Assembly: GCF_013328345.1 (NCBI RefSeq)
Contig: NZ_JABULX010000002.1
Span: 1-64,000, forward strand
Direction of reading: 5' to 3'
Length of the DNA stretch: 64,000 bases
From: Marinifaba aquimaris
GTDB taxonomy: Bacteria; Pseudomonadota; Gammaproteobacteria; Enterobacterales; Alteromonadaceae
Shown: one piece after another, positions 27,301 to 34,675 of the stretch
How positions within the stretch are numbered: position 1 is the first letter of the stretch
Layout: each line of letters begins with the position of its first letter
Notes under the pieces: generated by a model
Told to the model about the DNA's origin: nothing
Seen by the model: only the letters and a program-made list of their open reading frames with translations
Database searches by the model: none
Translations under genes and position numbers: made by a program

Positions 27301-27839
27301 TTACTCAAGCACCAAATGGTGATTACTATTTAACCTATAGTGTTTTCAACCCACAGCTAAATAAAAATCAATTGCATGTATCAACTTCCAATAATTTACT
27401 TCAATGGACCACACCGATTGAAATTAGTACTGAACAGGAAGCCATCGAACCTAAAATAACAGCTATGGATAACGGTACGCTTCTCTTGAGTTACCGCGCT
27501 GTTAACTATCAAGAAGAAGATGGAAACTTCAGTACTTTACTTGCTTCGCAAGACGGAGGGCAAAGCTGGCAAGAAGTCAAAACTTGGAAAGGTTATATAT
27601 CTAACTTTAACTTTGTTAACAATGAGAGCAGTACGGATATATTCTTCTTCTCTTGGGGCATAACAACTAAAGTAACCATCTCGGACAATTTAACCTTGTC
27701 TGACGAAAGTTATTATACTCATAACGAAGGCTTCGCTCCCATCTACATTAAACTAAACGATGGCTCTCTTTATAAAGCCTATAGCTTAGATTTAAATGAG
27801 ACAAGAGATATTTTCTTTGTTCCTTTATCAGAGGATTAA
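24399..27839 (+). CDS. Lipoprotein with 11 thrombospondin type 3-like repeats and sialidase-like Asp boxes
   Basis: A 1146-residue surface lipoprotein. The signal peptide ends in the lipobox LLSAC followed by GGGGGGGS. Residues ~30-320 form a domain with GAAVKGPWQNASV, seen in many marine lipoproteins. Residues ~322-700 are eleven acidic units of ~36 residues with the calcium-binding core DDDNDG, separated by AFPLD-type linkers; this is the thrombospondin type 3 pattern. Residues ~846-1146 hold sialidase/BNR-type Asp-box motifs (SNGRSWQ, DGGQSWQ) and probably form a beta-propeller. I see no full set of sialidase catalytic residues, so this may be a binding propeller rather than an enzyme. It is a single-gene unit, with terminators on both sides. 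Confidence 0.75.
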   Translation: MDFKNSIALKKISLAVSIALLSACGGGGGGGSTPSSKKQPQSYSIHGAAVKGPWQNASVNLRNLDLNITDGLGGIVSSSTTGDNTFINGLNIQAPLADYYLLEFIATDETVDTSTGNKPVFNKLYNLVEANQITAGQATYATPLSTLSYFVSLEKMKLGLSYAQAKVESEALIKSIFSYGQTLQASITQTSPILNSGMSTDQQTSSFQIRQINEILASQIESLTNVNQSSDIIFQQLAQDITDGKLDALSELVPIIAYQADDVSVFQNDVSNLLVVGTNISVSDIHLQMLSETSVTGQTFNDDTYLTTLASSIVLSGAILTADYDNDGVLNAADEDDDNDQVSDIEDAFPLDPAEHLDTDLDGIGNNQDDDDDNDGTLDSEDELPLNRAEQKDFDKDGQGDNADLDDDNDGTADTLDLFPFDASEWLDSDGDGTGNNADIDDDNDTINDTEDAFPLDPTESLDTDLDGVGNNTDLDDDNDNVPDSADLFPLDSTESADFDNDGLGNNTDTDDDNDSVVDELDAFPFNDKESLDTDSDSIGNNADTDDDNDGVIDDKDAFPLDAEESIDTDLDGIGNNKDSDDDGDGVSDDEDALPLDKTETLDNDADGIGNNADTDDDNDGINDDEDAFPLDEDEWRDNDQDGLGDNVDDDDDNDGVKDAEDELPLDASDSKDFDRDLIGDLADTDDDNDGILDNKDLIHVSYSLDEYYTNETIKIRVRGFDSKGNRLLSSDGWHLQYYSYDLSKIIGYDHLNQPEYKRVEKYTTNGYFNGIFDSLSQEWEINFPSVEYSGDFRLDISVYCSRGGNDCSPEEDVWIDKKQSRNYTLLCSSGEDVCEPILDPEPGVNITQSEGSSYLASIAQESNGQLLAVYREFSNSKVVNQLRYSTSNGRSWQAFSNPSVLESDTTASLIANADNDFVLATNCRNYLGICILKSDTGERWLQQASINLSSYEDCSSGCSYSPASKSITQAPNGDYYLTYSVFNPQLNKNQLHVSTSNNLLQWTTPIEISTEQEAIEPKITAMDNGTLLLSYRAVNYQEEDGNFSTLLASQDGGQSWQEVKTWKGYISNFNFVNNESSTDIFFFSWGITTKVTISDNLTLSDESYYTHNEGFAPIYIKLNDGSLYKAYSLDLNETRDIFFVPLSED
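25375..26490 (+). repeat. Tandem ~108-bp calcium-binding repeats
   Basis: Eleven units of ~36 codons encode the DDDND core (one unit has DDDGD), each followed by a variable linker with PLD or PFD. The repeated GATGATGATAATGA core at DNA level makes the region prone to slippage and to assembly collapse. Unit counts could differ between strains. Confidence 0.85.
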
Positions 27840-27910
27840 CATTAACTTTTAAAAACATGTGCCACTGAACAATTTACATCTAACAGAGGCATACTGTTCA
27901 TAGAGAACAA

Positions 27911-27938
27911 AAAAGCCGAATCAGATGATTCGGCTTTT
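27911..27938. terminator. Bidirectional terminator between the TSP3 lipoprotein and the PEP-CTERM gene
   Basis: A 12-bp stem AAAAGCCGAATC (27911-27922) pairs with GATTCGGCTTTT (27927-27938) around a 4-base loop. T-runs lie in the stem ends on both strands. It sits between two convergent genes and can end both transcripts. Confidence 0.88.
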
Positions 27939-27955
27939 ATCAAAAATCAAAGCTG

Positions 27956-28669
27956 TTATTTAGCAAGTTTGCGTCTTAAGCTCACACCTAAAACACCTAA
28001 ACCTAATAATAATAAACCGCTAGGTGCTGGAACTGGGTTAACAACACTACCAATACCAACTTGAGCAAATAAAATCTTACCACCTGCTGTTAACACTTCA
28101 CCATAACCATCACCCCAGAAAGTTACTGTTGTAAAAGTGTTTGTATCATCGATAGCACCAACAAATACAGTATCGTTACCGTTACCGCCACCATTAGCAA
28201 CTGTTGGGTTATCGTTGTAGCTATTTGCTGTTGCAACTTGCTGCACTGCACCACCATCAAATTGAATGTAAAGACTTGATGGTAAACAACATGTACCCCA
28301 GTCACCTACTTCAAAACCTAATGCGTTAATTGCATTATCGAAAGTAAATGTAATACCTGATGTTTCAGGGTTAACTTGTGTAGGGTCAATATTGATCATT
28401 TGACCACTCGAAGTATTAGCACTTGCTGATCGAACACCAGTAGTGAAACCATCTGTTGTTTCAATAGTGAAACCACCTAAATCCCAAGAAGAGCTAGTAG
28501 TTAAACCAGATAATGTTAAATCAGCTACTGAAGCACCAGTTGAAACAACCGTGTTTGTGAAAGATGTTTGACCGCCAACGATAGTGTCATAGAAAGTAAC
28601 TGGAACGGCTTGAGCTTGTGCGCTGACAAGAACGGCAGCCGCAGAAAGGTATTTTGCGAAAGTGTTCAT
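27956..28669 (-). CDS. PEP-CTERM sorting domain protein
   Basis: A 237-residue exported protein. The signal peptide is MNTFAKYLSAAAVLVSAQAQA. The C-terminus carries the exosortase-recognised signal: VPAPSGLLLLGLGVLG (a PEP-like motif and hydrophobic segment) followed by the basic tail LRRK. The middle is Ser/Thr/Gly/Asn-rich beta-sandwich sequence with a GDWGTCCLPSSL segment holding two adjacent cysteines. Exosortase (EpsH-type) cleaves such proteins during export, often in exopolysaccharide-producing bacteria. No exosortase gene is in this window. Specific function unknown. Confidence 0.8.
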   Translation of the reverse strand: MNTFAKYLSAAAVLVSAQAQAVPVTFYDTIVGGQTSFTNTVVSTGASVADLTLSGLTTSSSWDLGGFTIETTDGFTTGVRSASANTSSGQMINIDPTQVNPETSGITFTFDNAINALGFEVGDWGTCCLPSSLYIQFDGGAVQQVATANSYNDNPTVANGGGNGNDTVFVGAIDDTNTFTTVTFWGDGYGEVLTAGGKILFAQVGIGSVVNPVPAPSGLLLLGLGVLGVSLRRKLAK

Positions 28670-28945
28670 TTTTAATCCTTATTTGATTTTATATATCCAG
28701 CCGATATTAGTTTTATTTTCGGCATAGCATTTTTAGTACTCCTTCACCACGAGGAACCGCTCGTACAAAAATGTTGCACTTGATAAGCAAAAAACAAACC
28801 ACCAATAAAATAACAAACAATATCAATAGCTTAAAAAATAAAACCGTAAACATATAGATACAAAAAGTAACAAGTGTAAAAAAAATGAACAGTAAATAGG
28901 GGCAGAGATAAAGCGATATCTTAAGAACAAAAGGGAAAAGGGTAT

Positions 28946-29018
28946 GCCGACTAACAAAATAAATGCCAGGAGTGAGGGTGTGAGGTTAGGTCACCTATCC
29001 TGCCAGTCGGCGTTTTTT
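28946..29018 (+). ncRNA. Candidate structured RNA or extended terminator
   Basis: A closing 7-bp stem GCCGACT (28946-28952) pairs with AGTCGGC (29005-29011) and is followed on the plus strand by GTTTTTT. The enclosed 52 bases include an inner stem AGGTTAG/CTATCCT around GTCAC with one mismatch. No gene lies upstream on the plus strand that would need this terminator, and no plus-strand gene follows. A small RNA ending here is the simplest reading. It resembles no riboswitch class that I can name. Confidence 0.35.
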
Positions 29019-29173
29019 CAGTGCTTTACTCTTCCTATCGATGTAAAAAAACCACTGAAAGCTGCATCAAAGTTTAAAAGGGCTGAGGGAAAGCCCATCA
29101 AGTTTTTGACGCATTCTAGATAAAGCAAACTGCGTGCCATAAAAACAACGTTTACTTTATTAAGAATAAAATG

Positions 29174-29198
29174 GGCTGGTGTTAATCAAACACCAGCC
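29174..29198. other. Perfect 10-bp hairpin
   Basis: GGCTGGTGTT (29174-29183) pairs with AACACCAGCC (29189-29198) around a 5-base loop. On the minus strand it is followed by CATTTTATT, so it could be a second terminator behind the flagellin gene. On the plus strand there is no T-run. Confidence 0.45.
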
Positions 29199-29308
29199 TA
29201 AGGCTCAACACTTGGAGAGAGTGAGCAAAATCTTAATGGTGAGTCACTCAAAAGACGAATAGCTTACTATTAAGACTGATTAATTTGCTTTTAAGTTCGA
29301 TAATAAAT

Positions 29309-29352
29309 GCTTGGTTTCACATGATAAGTAGCGATGAAACCAAGCGCTTTTT
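29309..29352. terminator. Probable terminator of the flagellin gene
   Basis: A 10-bp stem GCTTGGTTTC (29309-29318) pairs with GAAACCAAGC (29336-29345) around a 17-base loop, 22 bases past the flagellin stop. The minus strand runs into ATTTATTAT and the plus strand into GCTTTTTG, so either direction is possible. Confidence 0.5.
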
Positions 29353-29367
29353 GACGTTAACCTGGCT

Positions 29368-30192
29368 TTATCCTAATAGTGATAATGCCGCTTGTGGACG
29401 TTGGTTCGCCTGACTTAAAACCGTTTGGCTTGCTTGTTGTAAAATCTGATTACGGGTTAATTCTGCTGTTTCTGCCGCAAAGTCGGTATCTTTGATACGC
29501 GAGCGTGCACCTGATACGTTTTCAACAACGTTTGATAAGTTACGAATCGTTGATTGGAAACGGTTTTGTAATGCACCTAAATCGGCACGTGTTCCACCTA
29601 TTACTGAAATTGCACCATCAATTAACGTTAACGCCGCTGACGCTTGTTGCTCTGTCGCGACCGAGATTTGACCAATACCTAAACCCGATGCACCAAAGCC
29701 GCCTTGACGAGATAAATTAACTGAAATGGATTGACCACCATTTGCACCCACTAAGAAAGCGGCTGAGTAATCACCTCTTAATAAGTCAACGCCGGCAAAC
29801 TGAGTCGTGGCACCGATACGACTGATTTCTGTTTTTAATGCTGATACTTCTTTTTGCAGGGCTAAACGGTCTGATGAACCATTGATACCGTTTTGTGCTT
29901 GAATCGCTAATTGACGAATACGTTGTAGTGAATTCGTGATTTCTTGCATTGCACCTTCAGCTGTTTGTGAAAGTGAAATTGCATCGTTTGCATTACGAAT
30001 AGCTTGGTTTAAGCCTTGAATCTGCGATGTCATACGGTCGGTGATTTGAAGACCCGCAGCATCATCCGCTGCACGGTTGATACGGAAACCTGATGATAAA
30101 CGTTCAAACGACACGTCTAAACCATTACCTGATGTCATTAACTGACGCTGAGCATTTAACGAGGATACGTTAGTATTTACAAATAAAGACAT
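29368..30192 (-). CDS. fliC: Flagellin
   Basis: A 274-residue flagellin, the subunit of the flagellar filament, exported by the flagellar type III system. The conserved N-terminal D0/D1 region (SLFVNTNVSSLNAQRQL, then LSSGFRINRAADDAAGL) and the C-terminal D1/D0 region (AETAELTRNQILQQASQTVLSQANQ, ending LSLLG) are complete. The central variable domain is very short, as in many polar flagellins of marine Gammaproteobacteria. A GGAGAGAG ribosome-binding site precedes the ATG. No other flagellar gene is in the window, so this is an isolated copy and may be one of several paralogues. Confidence 0.93.
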   Translation of the reverse strand: MSLFVNTNVSSLNAQRQLMTSGNGLDVSFERLSSGFRINRAADDAAGLQITDRMTSQIQGLNQAIRNANDAISLSQTAEGAMQEITNSLQRIRQLAIQAQNGINGSSDRLALQKEVSALKTEISRIGATTQFAGVDLLRGDYSAAFLVGANGGQSISVNLSRQGGFGASGLGIGQISVATEQQASAALTLIDGAISVIGGTRADLGALQNRFQSTIRNLSNVVENVSGARSRIKDTDFAAETAELTRNQILQQASQTVLSQANQRPQAALSLLG

Positions 30193-30262
30193 GATTCTCT
30201 CTCCAAGATTTTTAAATTAAATGCCCGTATTTTTTTTATTGTTTTTGTGTCGGACAATTAAG

Positions 30263-30270
30263 TTATCGGT
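30263..30270 (-). promoter_or_regulatory. Possible sigma-28 -10 element of the flagellin gene
   Basis: On the minus strand ACCGATAA lies 71-78 bases upstream of the flagellin ATG and matches the FliA/sigma-28 -10 consensus GCCGATAA at 7 of 8 positions. The matching -35 region is poor. A second site, GCCGACAA, inside the palindrome near 30302-30314 is another 7 of 8 match. The assignment is tentative. Confidence 0.3.
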
Positions 30271-30340
30271 GGTGCTTGAATAAAAAAGAGAGGAAAGTGT
30301 TGCCGATTGTCGGCAAATATTTGGCCCGTTTAAAAACGAA

Positions 30341-30367
30341 ATTGCCGGGGTAAATCGCCCCGACAAT
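30341..30367 (-). terminator. Terminator of the haem peroxidase gene
   Basis: On the minus strand ATTGTCGGGG pairs with CCCCGGCAAT (one mismatch) around a 7-base loop, and is followed by TTCGTTTTT. It begins 27 bases past the peroxidase stop codon. Confidence 0.6.
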
Positions 30368-30394
30368 CTAGCTAAAAATAGGCCCTAAAATCTA

Positions 30395-32155
30395 TTAGTG
30401 ATGAAAAGTATCACTATTAAAACTAAAGCCGGTATTATCAATTAATACTTGCGATAAGCTTGATTGCTCAATCAGTACTTTATCTTCGGCAAAAATGAAG
30501 GGGTCATTTAAGTAATAATAGAAATCAGCATCTCTCAAACGTTCAAACTGCTCTTGAATAATTGCAGCCGCAGTTTGACCTACCGCCATACCAGGCTGAT
30601 GTGATTCAGCAATTAAACCAACCCACGCGTCGATATTATTGATATCACCATCATAGGCTAAAGCCAATTTAGCAGCGATTTCAGGGTTATCGTTAATTTC
30701 TTCAAATAACGAAATTTCACTTCCCTGCTCCACTTGTGAACGAATAGTCACATAGTCAGACAAACCATGGTCACGACCACGCTGAATGTTCAGCATCGCT
30801 AAATCATTACCAAAAATCGCCGTACCAGTGTGATCAAAAAATAGTAAGTTTCGAATCGCATCGACAAGGTGAATATCAACTTGCTGCTGTGATGTTTCAG
30901 CTAAGCCTTTTAAGAAGTAGTTTGCACCGTACTCGGCCACTAACTCAGGGTTAAAGAAAGCATTAATCAGCGGTATTTCACCATTAAAGACTCGACCTCG
31001 ACTGATCATAGTGGCTGGTGAGTTATCTGATTGTAAAATGGCTAAGTTGTTTGGCAACATAGTGTGACCAAAACGAAATGCAGCTGCAGCAAATGTATTG
31101 CTGATAGCTGGGTTTACATCAAACTGATAACCCTGATATTCAGACACTTGAATACCGAGTGCTGGTAACCAATCTTGGTATGTAATTTTTTGAATTTTAC
31201 CGGTGACAATACGTTTTGTACGTTGGTAAATTTCTTCATCGTCGCGATAGCCTTGCTCCCAAACCATAGCAGCAATACGATTGTGTTCACGTACCCATAA
31301 CGTATGCATTGCAGTTAAACCCGTCTGCTCGTTAGCTCGAATATCACCAGCAACAAATACAGCTTGACGTTGCCCTGCTCTGTCGGTATCTCCGGCCATA
31401 CGTGGAGCGGATAAATCTAGTTCGACAGGCGCACCCAACTCATCAAAACGCTCACCTGTTACCGTATTGAAAGGTAAAAGATGCTCAATTTCACCTTGTT
31501 CATTTATACGTGTTGAAGTTTTTAACAAACCTTTCTTGAAGCTTCTTAACCAGTTTGCTGATTCAATATCAGAGCCATAGATCATTGAGCCATCTAACCA
31601 GGCGGTAATATGGTTCATTTGCTCACGTGGTGTATCAATACCGGTTGTTTCATCATAATTTGAGCGCTCAAAGTGAACCGCTGGGAATAAATCCCCTAAA
31701 ACTTGGTCGATAATAACCGTTTCGCCATTGCCATGGGCTTGATTGATATCAGCATCAATATCTAGGTCGTGATCGATAAATTGTCCCCACTGAAAAACCA
31801 TTTGACTTAACTGATTTAAGCTAGGCATATCTTCAGCTTGTGCTGCCACAATATTTGAAATTTCACGAGGATTCTTTCTGGCTAATTGGCTATTAGGTGA
31901 ATGTTCAACTAACTGACTCAAACCATCCTGATAGGCAGAAGGAAATACTCTGAGTAACTGTATACCTGCTGCCCCTAATCTAGGTTTTACAACGTTATTA
32001 CAAGTACCATCAATAGCTCGTACCAGTACCCGCTCACAGATAGGGTTATCAAGAGGAGGCTCTTGTGGAGTAGACTGAGAACTAGCGAAAGAAGCAAATG
32101 AGCTAAAAGTTAATGCACAGCAGGCCCACTTCGCCTGATTTAGAACGTATTTCAT
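30395..32155 (-). CDS. Secreted animal-type haem peroxidase
   Basis: A 586-residue protein of the peroxidase-cyclooxygenase (animal haem peroxidase) superfamily, with an N-terminal signal peptide ending near SFASS. Family motifs are in order: the distal haem region QWGQFIDHDLD, REHNRIA, the proximal-His motif FRFGHTMLP, and NIQRGRDHGL. Relatives in animals make hypohalous acids, and bacterial members (peroxicins) oxidise halides or phenols. Here it is likely extracytoplasmic and oxidative, perhaps for halogenation or defence; the substrate is not readable. It is a lone gene upstream of flagellin on the same strand, with its own terminator. Confidence 0.85.
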   Translation of the reverse strand: MKYVLNQAKWACCALTFSSFASFASSQSTPQEPPLDNPICERVLVRAIDGTCNNVVKPRLGAAGIQLLRVFPSAYQDGLSQLVEHSPNSQLARKNPREISNIVAAQAEDMPSLNQLSQMVFQWGQFIDHDLDIDADINQAHGNGETVIIDQVLGDLFPAVHFERSNYDETTGIDTPREQMNHITAWLDGSMIYGSDIESANWLRSFKKGLLKTSTRINEQGEIEHLLPFNTVTGERFDELGAPVELDLSAPRMAGDTDRAGQRQAVFVAGDIRANEQTGLTAMHTLWVREHNRIAAMVWEQGYRDDEEIYQRTKRIVTGKIQKITYQDWLPALGIQVSEYQGYQFDVNPAISNTFAAAAFRFGHTMLPNNLAILQSDNSPATMISRGRVFNGEIPLINAFFNPELVAEYGANYFLKGLAETSQQQVDIHLVDAIRNLLFFDHTGTAIFGNDLAMLNIQRGRDHGLSDYVTIRSQVEQGSEISLFEEINDNPEIAAKLALAYDGDINNIDAWVGLIAESHQPGMAVGQTAAAIIQEQFERLRDADFYYYLNDPFIFAEDKVLIEQSSLSQVLIDNTGFSFNSDTFHH

Positions 32156-32404
32156 TGTTATCCTTAATATTTTTATTTAAAACCGGGCGCTAAATTAGGT
32201 GAGTTAAATGACAGAAAAACGACTATAAAAAGACAAAAAGATTAAAAATAAAACAAATAAAATCAATAAGTTAAAAACAAAAAATGTATTTTTAGACGGT
32301 GTTACCACTTCGTTAAATGGTTAACCTAAAAATGCAAAAAACTAACATTTTTAATATTTCATTTTTTGAAAGCTTTTGTCTAAAAGTGTAAAGTAGCGTC
32401 AGTT

Positions 32405-32582
32405 TTAGGTGTCTTGGATGAAATCACTTTCATGCCAAGGTGAAACGGGAATCAGGTGCCTAATCCTGAGCTGCCCCCGCAACGGTAATTGCAAGTTTTT
32501 GGTCATCACCACTGTAAGTAACAAATATTTATGGGAAGGGACTAAAAAACGCTTGAGCATAAGCCCGGAGACCGGCCTAACA
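32405..32582 (+). ncRNA. Cobalamin (AdoCbl) riboswitch
   Basis: The core consensus of the cobalamin riboswitch is present in order: GCCAAGGTGAAACGGGAA followed by AGGTG, then CTGCCCCCGCAACGGT, and finally the B12 box AGCCCGGAGACCGGCCT near 32561-32577. It precedes a cobalamin operon by ~130 bases. Binding of adenosylcobalamin normally shuts down expression downstream. The downstream stretch to 32710 is GC-richer around 32610-32625, but I cannot define the expression platform (terminator or ribosome-binding-site masking). Confidence 0.95.
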
Positions 32583-32710
32583 CATAGCAAATCAAGCTTA
32601 ATAGAAAACTGCGGTGGGCGGCTTTTTAGACATTTAACTTATTTATTACGCTAAGTAGTATCAGCTGCGTCTAATCTCGTCTACTGCCTAACACTAGGTT
32701 TAGGTGGTCC

Positions 32711-33325
32711 ATGTTTACTCAACAAAGTAATACTCGTCTTACTGAACGAGTTAATCAAAATAGCGCCAAGATAGTTATTTTTCTGCTACTTGCCTCGCTG
32801 ATGTTGTTAACCAGAGGATATCATTTTGCCTCTAACTTACATTTGCCAAGTGCCACACTTGCTTGTTTTTTCCTAGCTGGCTTTTTTATTGCACGAATGA
32901 AAAGCTTTTACGGGTTATTCAGTCTAGCGGTGGGTATTGATCTATTGTCTAGCTATGCCAGAGGCTCTTTTGGCGATTGTATTACCGTCTCTTACCCCTT
33001 TTTAATTGTCGGTTACTTTATTTGCTACCAGTTTGGTAAGTGGAGTTACTTCAATGCACAAGCGAGAGGAAAAGCGCTGGCAGGGGCTAAAAGTTTCGTC
33101 TTTTTAGCCATTTCTAGTAGCCTGGCTTTTTTAACATCTAACGGCAGCTACTACTTATTGTCCGGTAAATTTACCGATCTAAACTGGGCAGAATATACCG
33201 CTAGAGTGGCAAAATATTATCTCCCCTACGTGCAGAACCCATTTATTTATGTTGGTTTTGCGTTGCTAGTCTATTGGCTCTTTTCAAAAATTAAAGTCGC
33301 TGATGCGCTATTAAAACAGGACTAA
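32711..33325 (+). CDS. Riboswitch-controlled membrane protein, probable cobalamin or cobalt uptake component
   Basis: A 204-residue inner-membrane protein with about five or six hydrophobic helices (KIVIFLLLASLMLLT, SATLACFFLAGFFIA, SYPFLIVGYFICYQFG, SFVFLAISSSLAFLT, FIYVGFALLVYWLF). It is the first gene after a cobalamin riboswitch and its stop codon abuts the cobB start, so a role in uptake of a corrinoid or cobalt is likely. Size and helix layout recall ECF-type S components or DUF6580 proteins, but I cannot name the family with confidence. No ECF ATPase or T component is adjacent. Confidence 0.6.
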   Translation: MFTQQSNTRLTERVNQNSAKIVIFLLLASLMLLTRGYHFASNLHLPSATLACFFLAGFFIARMKSFYGLFSLAVGIDLLSSYARGSFGDCITVSYPFLIVGYFICYQFGKWSYFNAQARGKALAGAKSFVFLAISSSLAFLTSNGSYYLLSGKFTDLNWAEYTARVAKYYLPYVQNPFIYVGFALLVYWLFSKIKVADALLKQD

Positions 33326-34675
33326 ATGATGAAACTGTGTCCCGCTTTAATTATAAGTGCTCCCTCTTCCGGTTCAGGAAAAACGACAATTACCGCCGCA
33401 TTGGCCCGTTACTATCAACAACAAGGCAAAATCGTTCACGTATTTAAAACCGGTCCAGACTTTATTGACCCAATGATATTAACCCAAGCAAGTGGCTTTG
33501 CAGTTAAACAACTGGATTTGTGGATGGTAGGTAAAGATGCTTGCCAGGCTTTACTTGCAGAGTCAGCTTCACAAGCCGATTTAATTTTAATCGAAGGTGT
33601 GATGGGTTTATTTGATGGCCAGCCATCTACTGCTGACCTTGCCGCATTTTTTGATATTCCAGTTCTGGCAGTTATCGATGCCAGTGCCATGGCACAAACC
33701 TTTGGTGCCATTGCCTGTGGTTTAAAAAGTTATCGGCAAGATTTTCAACTTGCAGGTGTTATTGCCAATCGAATTGCGAGTCAGCGCCATGGCCAAATGC
33801 TAGCAGACAGTATGTTGTCCGATATTGATCTAGTGGCACAATTTAACAGGCAAGCAGAAATCACTTTACCCGAAAGACATCTAGGTTTGGTTCAAGCGAA
33901 AGAATTAGCTGATATTGACGACAAACTCAATCTAGCTGCCCAGCAAATCGCTCAATCGCGTTTGGCCGATTTTAGCTACATCACTAAAATAGCCGGTAAG
34001 GTACAAGCCAAGGCAACTAACTCCAGTATTCCAGCAACCCAAACATTAAAAGGCAAAACCATTTTAGTCGCTAAAGACCTTGCCTTTAATTTCTTATATC
34101 AAGAAAACCTTAATGTATTGAGAAGTGCAGGCGCTGAGCTTATTTTTATCTCGCCACTTAACGATAAGGCACTACCGCAAGCGGATGCATTATACCTACC
34201 AGGCGGCTATCCAGAGCTTTATGCAGAGCAATTGAGTCAGAACGAAGCATTCATTCAGTCTTTAAAAGCATTTGCCTATAGCCAGAAGCCCATTCTTGCT
34301 GAGTGTGGCGGTATGCTTTATTTACTGGAACAGCTAAAGCTTGATGACGGAACCTGTATCGACATGTCGGGTGTGTTACCGGGTTCAGGTCAAATGCACA
34401 AGCGCATATCGAGTATTGGTATGCAAGGAGCGGATTTTAGCCTGCTCACTGGGCAAAAACACCAATTAACGGGTCACAGCTATCATTACTCGAGTGCAGA
34501 AATAAATCTCCCAATTAGATTAACCGGCACAACACATCCTTATAAAACACACGGTGAGAATATCTACTGGCAAAATAATATTCTCGCCTCTTATATTCAT
34601 TGGTATTTTGCTAGTAACCCTGACTTTGTTTGCTCCTTTTTCAATGCCAATATAAAGACTCGATTTAATGACTGA
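33326..34675 (+). CDS. Cobyrinate a,c-diamide synthase (CobB/CbiA)
   Basis: A 449-residue ATP- and glutamine-dependent amidotransferase that converts the a and c acetate side chains of cobyrinic (or hydrogenobyrinic) acid to amides. The N-terminal P-loop SAPSSGSGKTTIT and KTGPDFIDP lead the synthetase domain. The C-terminal class I glutamine amidotransferase domain has the nucleophile Cys in LAECGGMLYL and a distal HSYHYS histidine. Two adjacent ATG codons follow the previous stop directly. No other corrin-ring genes are in the window, so it either feeds a pathway encoded elsewhere or serves salvage of an early corrinoid. It overlaps the next gene by 8 bases. I cannot tell CobB from CbiA by sequence alone. 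Confidence 0.88.
   Translation: MMKLCPALIISAPSSGSGKTTITAALARYYQQQGKIVHVFKTGPDFIDPMILTQASGFAVKQLDLWMVGKDACQALLAESASQADLILIEGVMGLFDGQPSTADLAAFFDIPVLAVIDASAMAQTFGAIACGLKSYRQDFQLAGVIANRIASQRHGQMLADSMLSDIDLVAQFNRQAEITLPERHLGLVQAKELADIDDKLNLAAQQIAQSRLADFSYITKIAGKVQAKATNSSIPATQTLKGKTILVAKDLAFNFLYQENLNVLRSAGAELIFISPLNDKALPQADALYLPGGYPELYAEQLSQNEAFIQSLKAFAYSQKPILAECGGMLYLLEQLKLDDGTCIDMSGVLPGSGQMHKRISSIGMQGADFSLLTGQKHQLTGHSYHYSSAEINLPIRLTGTTHPYKTHGENIYWQNNILASYIHWYFASNPDFVCSFFNANIKTRFND

Larger units (their letters stand above)
28670..29367. other. Hairpin-rich gene-free stretch between PEP-CTERM and flagellin genes
   Basis: About 700 bases with no supported gene. It includes the PEP-CTERM gene leader (with a small stem ACGAG/CTCGT at 28749-28764), a long folded element at 28946-29018, a small stem GGGCT/AGCCC at 29080-29096, a perfect 10-bp hairpin at 29174-29198 and the flagellin terminator at 29309-29345. 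Confidence 0.4.

Noticed and set aside
32405-32654. Short frames on both strands over 32405-32654
   Set aside because: The region is a well-conserved cobalamin riboswitch; the frames are incidental.
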